The notes: generated from the letters alone by a model not told the origin. A stretch of DNA of 64,000 nucleotides from CADEGL01 sp050180485 (GCA_050180485.1 JBFXED010000015.1:1-64000); one strand, 5' to 3'. Numbered from the stretch's first letter, positions 16,396 to 24,879 are shown. Numbers and translations are program-made.

Positions 16396-16723
16396 TACAG
16401 TGGCGAATGACTGGGCGGCGATTAACCTGAAGGAAAAAGCACTGTGGGCTGCCGCCCTTCCAATTGCAGGTCACCGGTCATTTCTCCTAGTGGCGACCGG
16501 AGCCCCGCTTTGCCGCACGGACTTAGCGGGCCGGGGCGGTAACTGATTAACGCTGTGCATAGGGTTGACGCGCTGCTGCGTGACGCGCTGGTGCCAGTAA
16601 GCAATGTCGATGCGGTGGCCGCGCAGTAAGAAGCTGATATGTGATGCGGGTTAGATGACGATTGCTCGATCGTTTCCGCTTGTTGCTTCGTTCAAACTGC
16701 TTTCGGGATAGGGGTCCGCGCCG
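16396..16723. other. Array-flanking region (presumed leader side), no supported gene
   Basis: 328 bp between the last repeat and the HD hydrolase. Since the array is read leftwards, this should hold the leader and precursor promoter. No AT-rich leader block or clear -35/-10 pair is evident. Short open frames (for example 16391-16530) carry no recognisable domain. Confidence 0.45.
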
Positions 16724-17290
16724 ATGCTGACGGCCCGCTTTGATGATGCTTTCCAGTTCGCGCATGCGCTGCATCGGGGCCAGTGTCGTAAGGGCACGGC
16801 GATTCCCTATATCTCGCATCTGATGGCGGTGGCCGCGCTGGTCGTCGAGCATGGCGGCGACGAGGACCAGGCCATCGCCGCGTTGCTGCACGACGCGCCG
16901 GAGGATCAGGGCGGCGCCGAGACGTTGGCGGAAATCAAACGGCGCTTCGGTGACGGCGTGGCGGGCATCGTGGCGGACTGCACCGATGCCTGGGTTGAAC
17001 CCAAGCCGCCCTGGCGGCCGCGCAAGGAAGCCTACCTCGCCGCGCTGCCGGCCAAGCCGCCGCGCTCGCTGCTGGTTTCGCTCGCGGACAAGACGCACAA
17101 CGCCGAGGCCGTGCTGGCCGATTACCGCAGTCTCGGCGATGCGTTGTGGCCGCGCTTCAACGGCGGCGCCGAGGGCACGCGCTGGTTCTATCGCGCGCTG
17201 GCCGACTTCTTCGCGCGCTCGCTGCCCGGCCCTTTGGCCGACCGGCTGGCCCGCGCGGTCGAGGGGTTCGCCGGCGAACGGACGGGGTGA
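16724..17290 (+). CDS. HD-domain phosphohydrolase (MESH1/SpoT-hydrolase-like)
   Basis: 188 residues. HD-domain metal ligands are visible as ..RKGTAIPYISHLMAVAALV.. (His), ..AALLHDAPED.. (His-Asp) and a later ..LVSLADKTHN.. (Asp). This is the arrangement of RelA/SpoT-type (p)ppGpp hydrolases without the synthetase domain, so hydrolysis of (p)ppGpp or a related nucleotide is likely but unproven. It sits next to the CRISPR array but separated from it by 328 bp. A second, related HD protein lies at 24328-24879. Confidence 0.75.
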   Translation: MLTARFDDAFQFAHALHRGQCRKGTAIPYISHLMAVAALVVEHGGDEDQAIAALLHDAPEDQGGAETLAEIKRRFGDGVAGIVADCTDAWVEPKPPWRPRKEAYLAALPAKPPRSLLVSLADKTHNAEAVLADYRSLGDALWPRFNGGAEGTRWFYRALADFFARSLPGPLADRLARAVEGFAGERTG

Positions 17291-17578
17291 CGGAGCGGCT
17301 GGGCGGTTCCCGCCCCGTGTGCGGCATCTCGCGGCCACGTACGCGCGACAATCGGGCAAGTACGCGGCTGCGGCGGTCCGTTGGCGCGGGGTCTTTCCGC
17401 TTTGCGCGCGATGGAGGCCCGTTTGTCGCGCCAATGAATGCGCCATTGCGCCCTTCATCACACCGTTCATTGCGCCCATCATGGCCCCGTTCATTGGCCC
17501 GATGTTTCCCGCGACCCCCGGGGCGATCCGCAACGGGAATCTTGACCTTCCGCGCACGGGCGCGTAACTTTCTTACAG
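17291..17578. other. Intergenic stretch with Ile-Ala-Pro-Phe-coding repeats
   Basis: No gene is supported. Bases about 17440-17510 contain a short imperfect repetition of TTCATTGCGCCC-like units that would encode APFITPFIAPIMAPFIGPM in one frame. There is no ribosome-binding site or start with a good context. Possibly a slippage-derived repeat. Confidence 0.35.
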
Positions 17579-17594
17579 TTGACGTTAACGTCAA
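17579..17594. promoter_or_regulatory. Perfect palindrome, candidate LiuR operator
   Basis: TTGACGTTAACGTCAA is a perfect 16-bp palindrome 14 bp before the MerR-family gene. It resembles the known LiuR-type operator pattern (TTnACGTnnACGTnAA-like) of proteobacterial leucine-degradation regulons. No -35/-10 pair is unambiguous next to it. It probably controls the regulator and, by readthrough or a second site, the operon. Confidence 0.6.
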
Positions 17595-17608
17595 TTTTGA
17601 GGGGCGGC

Positions 17609-17986
17609 ATGGCCGAGCGCTATACCATCCAGGAGGTCGGCAAGGAGTTCGGGCTCACCGCCCGGGCCCTGCGCCATTACGAAGAGCTGGGTCTGTTGGC
17701 GCCCGCGCGGCGCGGCACCGTGCGGCTTTATTCCGAGAACGACCGCAAGCGCCTGCGCCTGGTCCTGCGCGGCCGGCGCCTGGGCTTCAGCCTGGAGGAG
17801 ATCGGCGAGATGCTGACGCTCCATTACGCGCGGCCCGGCGAGGTGCGCGATCCGGCCTACAGCCAGGCGCGCATCGCCTCGCACCGCGCCAAGCTGGGCG
17901 AACTGAAGGACGACGTTTCCATGGCGCTCGACTGGCTCCACTATCTCGAAGGCCGCCTGGCGCAGCAGATGCCGAAGCGGGCGTGA
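17609..17986 (+). CDS. liuR: MerR-family regulator, LiuR-like
   Basis: 125 residues, start ATG 17609. The N-terminal winged helix (MAERYTIQEVGKEFGLTARA..LRHYEELGLL..RLYSENDRKRL..) is classical MerR, followed by a coiled-coil and a short C-terminal part lacking metal-binding cysteines, as in LiuR/AtuR regulators of acyl-CoA metabolism. The ligand would then be an acyl-CoA-type metabolite, not a metal. Position directly before a leucine-degradation operon and the palindrome in front support LiuR. The thioesterase follows after 25 bp. Confidence 0.75.
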   Translation: MAERYTIQEVGKEFGLTARALRHYEELGLLAPARRGTVRLYSENDRKRLRLVLRGRRLGFSLEEIGEMLTLHYARPGEVRDPAYSQARIASHRAKLGELKDDVSMALDWLHYLEGRLAQQMPKRA

Positions 17987-18011
17987 CGCCGCTTTTTTCT
18001 TCGAGGATACG

Positions 18012-18482
18012 ATGAACGCGCCCGCGCCCCGTTTCACGCCTAAGGATCCTGCGTTCGAAGCGCGCATCCGCGCGAGCTTCAAGACGCAGCGCTTTCTCGC
18101 GCTGCTCGGCGCCACGCTGGAAACCGTGCGTCCCGGTTATGTCGAGATGCATCTGCCCGGCCGCGCCGATCTGCGGCAGCAGCACGGGTATTTCCATGGC
18201 GGCGCCATCGCGACGATCTTCGACAGCGCGTCCGCCTATGCGGCCTTCACCCTGATTCCGCCGCACGAAACCATCCTGACCGTGGAGTACAAGCTCAACT
18301 TGCTCGCACCCGGCAAGGGCGACCGGCTGATCGTGCGCGCGAATGTCGTTAAGCCGGGCCGTACGCTGACCGTCGTTCAGGCCGACGCGTTCGGTGCGTC
18401 TGCGGACGGCGAGATTTTATGCGCGACCACGCTCCAGACCTTGATGGCGGTGCCCGAGCGCCCGCTGACGCCGCCGGACTGA
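18012..18482 (+). CDS. PaaI-family acyl-CoA thioesterase (hotdog fold)
   Basis: 156 residues. The hotdog signature ..QHGYFHGGAIATIFDSASAYAAF.. contains the HGG and the acidic residue that form the active site of PaaI-type thioesterases. It would hydrolyse an acyl-CoA in the cytoplasm, perhaps relieving CoA trapping when leucine or isovalerate intermediates build up. It lies between the MerR regulator and isovaleryl-CoA dehydrogenase with short spacing, so it is part of the operon. Substrate unknown. Confidence 0.85.
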   Translation: MNAPAPRFTPKDPAFEARIRASFKTQRFLALLGATLETVRPGYVEMHLPGRADLRQQHGYFHGGAIATIFDSASAYAAFTLIPPHETILTVEYKLNLLAPGKGDRLIVRANVVKPGRTLTVVQADAFGASADGEILCATTLQTLMAVPERPLTPPD

Positions 18483-18495
18483 AGGAGACTTCGTC

Positions 18496-19668
18496 ATGAT
18501 CCCGAACCGCACGCCGGCACTCGACTTCGGCCTCGGCGAATCGGCCGACATGCTGCGCGACACGGTCGCGCGCTTCGCCGCGGCCGAGATCGCGCCGCGC
18601 GCCGATGCGATCGACAGGACCAACGAATTCCCGCGCGATCTGTGGCCCAAGCTCGGTGAATTGGGCCTGCACGGCATCACGGTCGAGGAAGAATTGGGCG
18701 GCGCCGGGCTCGGCTATCTCGAACACTGCATCGCGATGGAGGAGATCAGCCGCGCCTCGGCCTCGGTCGGCCTGTCCTACGGCGCGCACTCGAACCTCTG
18801 CGTCAACCAGATCCGCCGCAACGGCACCGAGGCGCAGAAGCGCCGCTATCTGCCGAAGCTGATCTCGGGCGCGCATGTCGGCGCCTTGGCCATGAGCGAG
18901 CCCGGTGCCGGTTCCGACGTCATCGGCATGAAGACGCGGGCGGAGAAGAAGGGAGACCGCTACGTCTTGAACGGCAACAAGATGTGGATCACCAACGGGC
19001 CGGACGCCGAGACGCTCGTGGTCTATGCCAAGACCGATCCTGCCGCCGGGCCGCGCGGCGTCACCGCGTTCCTGATCGAGAAGGGCTTCAAGGGTTTCCG
19101 CACGGCGCAGAAGCTGGACAAGCTCGGCATGCGCGGCTCCAACACCTGCGAGCTGATCTTCGAGGATTGCGAGGTGCCGGCCGAGAACGTGCTGGGTCAA
19201 GTGGGCGCGGGCGCCAAGGTGCTGATGAGCGGCCTCGACTACGAGCGCGCCGTGTTGGCTGCGGGGCCGCTCGGCATCATGCAGGCCTGCATGGACGCGG
19301 TGGTGCCGTATCTGCACGCGCGCAAGCAGTTCGGCCAGCCCATCGGCCAGTTCCAACTGATGCAGGGCAAGCTCGCGGACATGTACACCACCATGAACGC
19401 GGCCAAGGCCTATGTGTATGCCGTCGCGCGCGCCTGTGACCGCGGCGAGACCACGCGCGCCGACGCGGCGGGTGCGATCCTGTATGCCGGCGAGAAGGCG
19501 ACCTGGATGGCGCTGGAGGCGATCCAGTGCCTGGGCGGCATGGGCTATGTCAACGAGTCGCCCACCGGCCGCCTCTTGCGCGACGCCAAGTTGTACGAGA
19601 TCGGCGCGGGCACCAGCGAAATCCGCCGCTGGCTGATCGGCCGCGAGCTGTTCGAGCAGACGTCCTAG
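18496..19668 (+). CDS. liuA: Isovaleryl-CoA dehydrogenase
   Basis: 390 residues, full length. Acyl-CoA dehydrogenase fold with ..ALAMSEPGAGSDVIGM.. and ..WITNGPDA.. (FAD site), and the isovaleryl-specific catalytic Glu in GLDYERAVLAAGPLG (about residue 250), the position that distinguishes IVD from other family members. C-terminal ..IGAGTSEIRRWLIGRELF.. closes the CoA/FAD site. Reaction: isovaleryl-CoA to 3-methylcrotonyl-CoA, electrons to ETF. First committed enzyme of the operon's leucine pathway. AAGGAGA at 18482-18488 precedes ATG 18496. Confidence 0.93.
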   Translation: MIPNRTPALDFGLGESADMLRDTVARFAAAEIAPRADAIDRTNEFPRDLWPKLGELGLHGITVEEELGGAGLGYLEHCIAMEEISRASASVGLSYGAHSNLCVNQIRRNGTEAQKRRYLPKLISGAHVGALAMSEPGAGSDVIGMKTRAEKKGDRYVLNGNKMWITNGPDAETLVVYAKTDPAAGPRGVTAFLIEKGFKGFRTAQKLDKLGMRGSNTCELIFEDCEVPAENVLGQVGAGAKVLMSGLDYERAVLAAGPLGIMQACMDAVVPYLHARKQFGQPIGQFQLMQGKLADMYTTMNAAKAYVYAVARACDRGETTRADAAGAILYAGEKATWMALEAIQCLGGMGYVNESPTGRLLRDAKLYEIGAGTSEIRRWLIGRELFEQTS

Positions 19669-19711
19669 GTCCCGGTTGTCCCGTCCCAATCCGCAACGCT
19701 AAGGTGAAGCC

Positions 19712-20899
19712 ATGGCATCCGATCCCATCGTCATCGTCGACGGCGCGCGCACGCCCATGGGCGGTTTCCAGGGCGAGCTGACGCCATTGCGCGCGCCGGA
19801 TCTGGGTGCTGTGGCGATCCGCGCGGCGCTACACCGCGCTTGCGTGGCGCCGGGCGAGGTGGACGAGGTCATCATGGGCTGCGTGCTCGCGGCCGGGCAG
19901 GGCCAGGCGCCCGCGCGCCAGGCCGCGCGCTTCGCGGGGCTGCCGGATTCGGTCGGCTGCACCACCATCAACAAGATGTGCGGCTCGGGCATGAAGGCGG
20001 TCATGCTGGCGCACGACCTGATCGCCGCCGGCACCAACCGGATCATGGTCGCGGGCGGCATGGAGAGCATGACCAACGCGCCCTATCTGCTCGACCGCGC
20101 CCGCGGCGGCTACCGCATGGGCCATGGGCGCGTGCTCGATCATATGTTCTTGGACGGGCTGGAGGATGCCTACGACAAGGGCCGCCTGATGGGCAGCTAT
20201 GCCGAGGACACCGCCCGGCATTTCCAATTCACCCGCGCCCAGCAGGACGACTACGCGCTGGAATCGCTCGCGCGCGCGAAACGCGCCCAGGCCGACGGCA
20301 CCTTCGCGCGCGAGATCGCGCCCGTCGAGGTGAAGGGCCGCAAGGGCACGGTCACGGTCTCGACCGACGAGCAGCCGCGCGCGGCGGATCCGGCCAAGAT
20401 CCCGGCCTTGAAGCCCGCCTTCCGCGAGGGCGGCACGGTGACGGCGGCCAACTCCTCCTCCATCTCCGACGGGGCGGCCGCGCTCGTGCTCATGCGCCTG
20501 TCCGAGGCCGAGACGCGCGGGCTCAAGCCGCGTGCCGCCATCCGCGGCCACGCGACCCACGCGCAAGAGCCGGCCTGGTTCACCACCGCGCCGGTCTTCG
20601 CGATTCGCGCGCTGCTCGACAGGCTGGGCTGGCGGAACGAGGTGGTCGATCTCTACGAGGTCAACGAGGCCTTCGCCGTCGTCGCCATGGCGGCCATGCG
20701 CGAGCTGGATCTGCCTCACGCTAACGTCAACGTCAATGGCGGAGCCTGCGCCCTCGGCCATCCCATCGGCGCATCGGGTGCACGAATCCTGGTGACCCTG
20801 ATGAACGCGCTGGAAACGCGCGGACAGAAGCGCGGCGTCGCCGCGCTCTGCATCGGCGGCGGTGAGGCCACGGCCTTGGCCGTCGAGACGCTGAATTGA
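19712..20899 (+). CDS. Acetyl-CoA acetyltransferase (thiolase)
   Basis: 395 residues. Thiolase signatures: nucleophile Cys about 90 in TINKMCGSGMKAV, ..NVNGGACALGHPIGASG.. with the catalytic His, and the C-terminal ..AALCIGGGEATAL.. Cys. Reversibly cleaves acetoacetyl-CoA to two acetyl-CoA, which would finish leucine breakdown after HMG-CoA lyase produces acetoacetate (a CoA transferase is not seen here). It starts 43 bp after liuA with AAGGTGA as ribosome-binding site. Confidence 0.9.
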   Translation: MASDPIVIVDGARTPMGGFQGELTPLRAPDLGAVAIRAALHRACVAPGEVDEVIMGCVLAAGQGQAPARQAARFAGLPDSVGCTTINKMCGSGMKAVMLAHDLIAAGTNRIMVAGGMESMTNAPYLLDRARGGYRMGHGRVLDHMFLDGLEDAYDKGRLMGSYAEDTARHFQFTRAQQDDYALESLARAKRAQADGTFAREIAPVEVKGRKGTVTVSTDEQPRAADPAKIPALKPAFREGGTVTAANSSSISDGAAALVLMRLSEAETRGLKPRAAIRGHATHAQEPAWFTTAPVFAIRALLDRLGWRNEVVDLYEVNEAFAVVAMAAMRELDLPHANVNVNGGACALGHPIGASGARILVTLMNALETRGQKRGVAALCIGGGEATALAVETLN

Positions 20900-20919
20900 A
20901 CCGGCCAAGGGAGAAACAG

Positions 20920-21339
20920 ATGGCGCGCAAGAAGATTTCCTCCGGCTCCAAGTTCGAGGCGCTGCTGGGCTATTCCCGCGCGGTGCGTGACGGCGAATGG
21001 GTCTTCCTGTCGGGTACCACGGGCTTCGATTACAAGAAGCACGTGATTAGCAAGGACGTGGTGGCCCAGACCAAGCAGATGCTGGCCAACATGGAATGGG
21101 GCCTGAAGCAGGCCGGCGCCACGTTCGAGGACATCGTGCGGCTGCGCCTCTATATGGTCCGCCAAAAGGATTTCGAGCGGGTGGCGCGCGTGATCGGGGA
21201 ACGCTTCGGCCATATCCGCCCGGCCAATACCATGATCACCTCGGCTTTTGCCGATCCGCGCATCCTGGTCGAGATGGACGCGACCGCCCTGGTGCGCGCG
21301 AAGCACAAGGCGACCAAGCGCCGCCCGGCCCGCCGCTAA
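20920..21339 (+). CDS. RidA-family protein lacking the catalytic arginine
   Basis: 139 residues from ATG 20920 (AAGGGAG 8 bp before). The YjgF/RidA fold is clear: ..YSRAVRDGEWVFLSGTTGFD.., ..ANMEWGLKQAGATFEDIVRL.., ..RPANTMITSAF..ILVEMDATAL... The canonical imine-deaminase Arg (VxVARLP motif before the EIEA strand) is replaced: the equivalent stretch reads MITSAFADPR. It is therefore a Rid subgroup without proven deaminase activity. Located between thiolase and two DUF1989 genes. Role in the operon unknown. Confidence 0.85.
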   Translation: MARKKISSGSKFEALLGYSRAVRDGEWVFLSGTTGFDYKKHVISKDVVAQTKQMLANMEWGLKQAGATFEDIVRLRLYMVRQKDFERVARVIGERFGHIRPANTMITSAFADPRILVEMDATALVRAKHKATKRRPARR

Positions 21340-21371
21340 CGTCACATTTATATAAAGAAGGGGAGGAGAGA

Positions 21372-21959
21372 ATGGCGCTTCACACCATCCCGGCCCGGCG
21401 CGGTCTCGCGCTCGCGGTCAAGAAAGGCCAGCACTACAAGGTGATCAACACCCACGGCTATCAGATCGTGGACCATTGGGCGTTCAATGCCGACGACCCG
21501 AAGGAATTCATGTCCATGGAGCATTGCCACGTCGCCATCGACAAGCTGACCCCCGTGGTCGGCGATTCCATGGTCACCAACAAGCGCCGGCCGATCATCA
21601 CCCTGATGGAAGACACCTCGCCCGGCGTCCACGACACGCTGATCGCGGCGTGCGACATCTACCGCTATCAGCAGCTCGGCGCGAAGGGCTATCACGACAA
21701 TTGCACGGACAATCTGGCCGCGGCGCTGAAGGCGCTGGGCGTTGCGCAGCCCGAGACGCCGTGCCCGTTCAACCTCTACCAGAACACCCAGTACCATGCG
21801 GGCAAGGGCTTCGCGTATCTGCCCACGGTCAGCAAGAAGAACGACTACGTCCTGTTCCGTGCGGACATGGATGCGGTGGTGGCGTTCTCCTGCTGCCCGC
21901 AGGACATGGTGCCGGTCAACAGCGGCAATCCGACCGACGCGCACGTCGAAGTCATCTGA
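21372..21959 (+). CDS. DUF1989 (urea carboxylase-associated family) protein, paralogue 1
   Basis: 195 residues. The family core is plain: ..VINTHGYQIVDHWAFNADDP.., ..FMSMEHC.., ..VTNKRRPIITLMEDTSPGVHD.., ..YHDNCTDNL.., ending ..CCPQDMVPVNSGNP... Conserved His, Cys and Asp suggest a metal-binding enzyme fold. DUF1989 proteins accompany urea carboxylase and guanidine/carboxyguanidine genes in other genomes, where some are hydrolase subunits. None of those partners is present here. GGGAGGAGAGA precedes ATG 21372. Tandem with a related copy. Confidence 0.85.
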   Translation: MALHTIPARRGLALAVKKGQHYKVINTHGYQIVDHWAFNADDPKEFMSMEHCHVAIDKLTPVVGDSMVTNKRRPIITLMEDTSPGVHDTLIAACDIYRYQQLGAKGYHDNCTDNLAAALKALGVAQPETPCPFNLYQNTQYHAGKGFAYLPTVSKKNDYVLFRADMDAVVAFSCCPQDMVPVNSGNPTDAHVEVI

Positions 21960-21982
21960 ACAAGAAAACCAGGGAGGGGATC

Positions 21983-22579
21983 ATGGCGAAGGGGAAACTG
22001 ATCGAGATCAAGGCGCGTCACGGCAAGGGCGCGTTCGTGAAGAAGGGCCAGAAGATCAAGGTCATCAACACGCATGGCACCCAGGTGGTGGACACCTGGG
22101 CGTTCAATGCCGCCGACCTGCGCGAGTTCATGTCGATGGAGCATTGCCGCGTGTGGGTGCAGAACTACCGCGTCCACAAGGGCGACGCGCTGGTCACCAA
22201 CAAGCGCCGCCCGATTCTGAAATGGATGGAAGACACCTCGCCCGGTGTGCACGACACGATGCTGGCCGCCTGCGATCGCTATCGCTACCAGCTTCTCGGC
22301 TGCAAGGAATACCACCGAAACTGCAACGACAATCTGTGGGAAGCCATGATCGAGCTGGGCTGCCACATCAGCGAGACGCCGTCGCCCTTGAACCTGTGGC
22401 AGAACACGCCGGTCGAGAAGGGCGGCAAGGTGGTCAACCTGCCGACCGTGTCGAAGAAGGGTGACTACGTCCTCTTCCGCGCAGAGATGGACGCCATCGT
22501 CTGCTTCTCGGCCTGCCCACAGGATATCATCCCGATCAACTCTAAGTCGCCCAAGTCGGCGCACTTCCAGATCATCTGA
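21983..22579 (+). CDS. DUF1989 family protein, paralogue 2
   Basis: 198 residues, clearly homologous along its length to the preceding gene (shared TNKRRPI, MEDTSPGVHDT, DNL, CPQD..PINS blocks) but with its own substitutions, for example ..CNDNLWEAMIELGCHISE... The pair probably forms a heteromeric complex, as paired DUF1989 subunits do elsewhere. AGGGAGGGGA precedes ATG 21983; 23 bp separate the two genes. The substrate is unknown. Confidence 0.85.
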   Translation: MAKGKLIEIKARHGKGAFVKKGQKIKVINTHGTQVVDTWAFNAADLREFMSMEHCRVWVQNYRVHKGDALVTNKRRPILKWMEDTSPGVHDTMLAACDRYRYQLLGCKEYHRNCNDNLWEAMIELGCHISETPSPLNLWQNTPVEKGGKVVNLPTVSKKGDYVLFRAEMDAIVCFSACPQDIIPINSKSPKSAHFQII

Positions 22580-22592
22580 CGGCGATTCCCGC

Positions 22593-23738
22593 GTGATCTT
22601 GTCCGAGCAGCAAACCCTTGTCCGCGATACGGCGCGCAGCTTCTCCTCCGAGAAGCTGGCGCCCTTCGCGGCCGAGCGCGAGCGTTCGGGCGTCTTCCCC
22701 AAGGATGCGATGGACGAAGCCGCCGCGCTCGGCTTCTGCGGCATGCTGGTGCCGGAGGAGTGGGGCGGGGCCGCGCTCGACCATGTCTCCTATGCCGCCG
22801 CGTTGGAGGAGATCGCGGTCGGCGACGGCGGATTGGCGGGTGCGTTGAGCGTACAGAACTCCGTCGTCTGCATGCCGCTGGTCCATTTCGGCACGGAGGA
22901 ACAGAAGACGCGCTGGCTCAAGCCGCTCGCGCGCGGCGAGATGATGGGCGGCTTCTGCCTGACCGAGCCGCAGGCCGGATCGGACGCCTCGGCGTTGAAG
23001 GCGCGCGCCCGGCGTGACGGCAATGGTTACCTGCTCAGCGGCACAAAGCAGTTCGTCACCATGGGCGCCACGGCCGGCTTGGTGATCGTCTTCGCCGTCA
23101 CCAATCCCGAAGCCGGCAAGCGCGGCATTTCGGCTTTCCTGGTGCCCAAGGACGCCAAGGGCGTCGAAGTCGCGCGCATCGAGGACAAGATGGGGCAGCG
23201 TCATATCGACGCGGCTCAGCTTCGCTTCGACGAGGTGCGGCTGCCGGGCGAAAGCCTCCTGGGCAAGGAAGGCGAGGGCTACAAGATCGCCCTGGCCAAT
23301 CTGGAGGGCGGGCGCATCGGCATTGCTTCCCAGGCGCTGGGCATCGCCCGCGCCGCTTTCGAGGCCGCGCGCGCCTACGCGAAGGAACGCGAGGCGTTCG
23401 GCAAGAGGTTGGCCGATCTGCAGGCCGTCTCGTTCAAGCTGGCCGACATGGCGGTGGAGATCGAGGCCGCCCGGCTGATGATCCATCACGCGGCCGAATT
23501 GCGCGACGCGGGGCGGCCGTGCCTCAAGGAAGCGTCGATGGCCAAGCTGTTCGCCAGCGAGATGGCCGAGCGGGTCTGCTCGGAGGCCATCCAGATCCAC
23601 GGCGGCTACGGTTATCTCGAGGATTATCCCGTCGCGCGCTACGCCCGCGACGTGCGTGTGTGCAAGATTTACGAAGGTGCCAGCGACATCCAGCGCCTGG
23701 TCATCGGCCGCGCGGTTTTGGAGGAGAGTGCGTCGTGA
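22593..23738 (+). CDS. Acyl-CoA dehydrogenase
   Basis: 381 residues with a GTG start at 22593, chosen because the frame then begins (M)ILSEQQTLVRDTAR, the family N-terminus. Motifs: ..GGFCLTEPQAGSDASAL.., ..QFVTMGATAGLVIVFA.., catalytic Glu about 361 in CKIYEGASDIQRLVIGR, the short/branched-chain position, unlike IVD. It oxidises an acyl-CoA to the 2-enoyl-CoA. Within a leucine operon it could act on isobutyryl- or 2-methylbutyryl-CoA, or on the substrate of the neighbouring DUF1989/HCCA genes. Its stop overlaps the next GTG start. Confidence 0.88.
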   Translation: MILSEQQTLVRDTARSFSSEKLAPFAAERERSGVFPKDAMDEAAALGFCGMLVPEEWGGAALDHVSYAAALEEIAVGDGGLAGALSVQNSVVCMPLVHFGTEEQKTRWLKPLARGEMMGGFCLTEPQAGSDASALKARARRDGNGYLLSGTKQFVTMGATAGLVIVFAVTNPEAGKRGISAFLVPKDAKGVEVARIEDKMGQRHIDAAQLRFDEVRLPGESLLGKEGEGYKIALANLEGGRIGIASQALGIARAAFEAARAYAKEREAFGKRLADLQAVSFKLADMAVEIEAARLMIHHAAELRDAGRPCLKEASMAKLFASEMAERVCSEAIQIHGGYGYLEDYPVARYARDVRVCKIYEGASDIQRLVIGRAVLEESAS

Positions 23739-24331
23739 GTGAGCCCATCGAGTTCTATTTCGATTTCTCCTCGCCCTATGCCTATCTGGCAGCGGCGGAA
23801 ATCGACACGCTGGCCGCCAAGCATCACCGCAATGTCGTTTGGAAGCCGATGATGCTGGGCATCGCGCTTAAGATGACAGGCAACAAGCCCCTGGTGGATG
23901 TGCCCATGAAGGGCGAGTACATGCGCCGCGATATTCCGCGCACGGCCAAGCGCCTGAAGCTGCCTTTCGTCTGGCCGGAGAAATTTCCCTATGCCGCCAT
24001 CGCGGCCAGCCGCGCCTTCTATTGGCTGTCGGCGCGCGATGAGACCAAGGCCAAGCTGTTCGCGCGCGCGATCTTCACCGCCTATTTCGGCCATGGCAAG
24101 AACGTGGACACACCGGAAGCCGTGGCCGAGGTGGCGTCTCACCTTGGCGTGCCCAAGGAGGAAACCTTGGTTGCTCTGCAAGACCAAGCTGTGAAGGACA
24201 GGCTCAAGGCCGAGACTGACGCGGCCATTGCCAAGGGCGTGTTCGGCTCGCCCTTCTTCATCGTCGATGGCGAGCCCTATTGGGGCCAGGACCGGCTGGC
24301 CGACGTGGCGCGCCAGTTGGGGGGGGCATGA
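23735..24331 (+). CDS. 2-hydroxychromene-2-carboxylate isomerase-like protein (DsbA/GST-kappa fold)
   Basis: 198 residues, GTG start at 23735 overlapping the previous stop by 4 bp. The N-terminal EFYFDFSSPYAYLA carries the Ser of HCCA isomerases in the thioredoxin-like fold. ..GVFGSPFFIVDGEPYWGQDRL.. is the conserved C-terminal motif. The known family reaction is glutathione-dependent cis-trans isomerisation in aromatic degradation. No aromatic pathway is seen here, so it may act on an unsaturated acyl or be a GSH-dependent helper. A second family member is at 59290-59889. Confidence 0.85.
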   Translation: MSEPIEFYFDFSSPYAYLAAAEIDTLAAKHHRNVVWKPMMLGIALKMTGNKPLVDVPMKGEYMRRDIPRTAKRLKLPFVWPEKFPYAAIAASRAFYWLSARDETKAKLFARAIFTAYFGHGKNVDTPEAVAEVASHLGVPKEETLVALQDQAVKDRLKAETDAAIAKGVFGSPFFIVDGEPYWGQDRLADVARQLGGA

Positions 24332-24879
24332 GCGATATCGCCGCCGTCGCCCACGCGTTCGACTTCGTCGCGCGCAAGCATGTCTCCCAGCGCCGAAAGG
24401 GCACCAGCGAAGAGCCCTATATCAATCACCTGATCGAGGTGGCGCACCTCTTGGCCGAAGCCACGAACGGCGCGGACACGGTGCTGGTGATGGCAGGCGC
24501 CTTGCACGACGTGATCGAGGACACCGACGTGACCGCGGAAGAACTGGCCGCTTCGTTTGGCGCGGAGATCGCTGCGCTCGTGCTGGAGGTGACGGACGAC
24601 GAGGCGCTGTCCTATGCCGAGCGCAAGCGGCGCCAGGTCGAAACCGCGCCGCACATCTCGACCCGTGCCAAGCTGATCAAGCTGGCGGACAAGACCAGCA
24701 ACCTGCGCAGCTTGGTGGCTAGCCCGCCTAAGCTTTGGGACGGCGCGCGGCGGCGAGAATACGCGCGCTGGTCGCGCGAGGTGGCCGTCCATTGCATGGG
24801 CATCAACGACGCCCTCGACCGCGCCTTCGAAGAGGCCTACCGGGCCGCCGCCCGGCAATCCGGGCTGGAGGCGGCATGA
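24328..24879 (+). CDS. HD-domain phosphohydrolase (MESH1-like) in the leu operon
   Basis: 183 residues, ATG overlapping the previous stop by 4 bp. HD signature: ..RRKGTSEEPYINHLIEVAHLL.., ..AGALHDVIEDTDVT.., ..KLIKLADKTSNLRSL... This is the same hydrolase type as the gene at 16724, with better conservation of the MESH1/SpoT motifs (HDVIEDT, LADKxxN). Likely a (p)ppGpp or nucleotide hydrolase. Translational coupling to both neighbours argues that it belongs to the operon, possibly tying amino-acid catabolism to the stringent signal. Confidence 0.82.
   Translation: MSDIAAVAHAFDFVARKHVSQRRKGTSEEPYINHLIEVAHLLAEATNGADTVLVMAGALHDVIEDTDVTAEELAASFGAEIAALVLEVTDDEALSYAERKRRQVETAPHISTRAKLIKLADKTSNLRSLVASPPKLWDGARRREYARWSREVAVHCMGINDALDRAFEEAYRAAARQSGLEAA

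Noticed and set aside
16084..16474. Open frames across the CRISPR array (16084-16278 plus, 16292-16474 minus)
   Set aside because: They are translations of the repeats and spacers with periodic identical segments, not genes.
20718..20740. AACGTCAACGTCAAT inside the thiolase gene as a second LiuR site
   Set aside because: Lies in coding sequence for the conserved NVNVNGG motif and is not a good palindrome.
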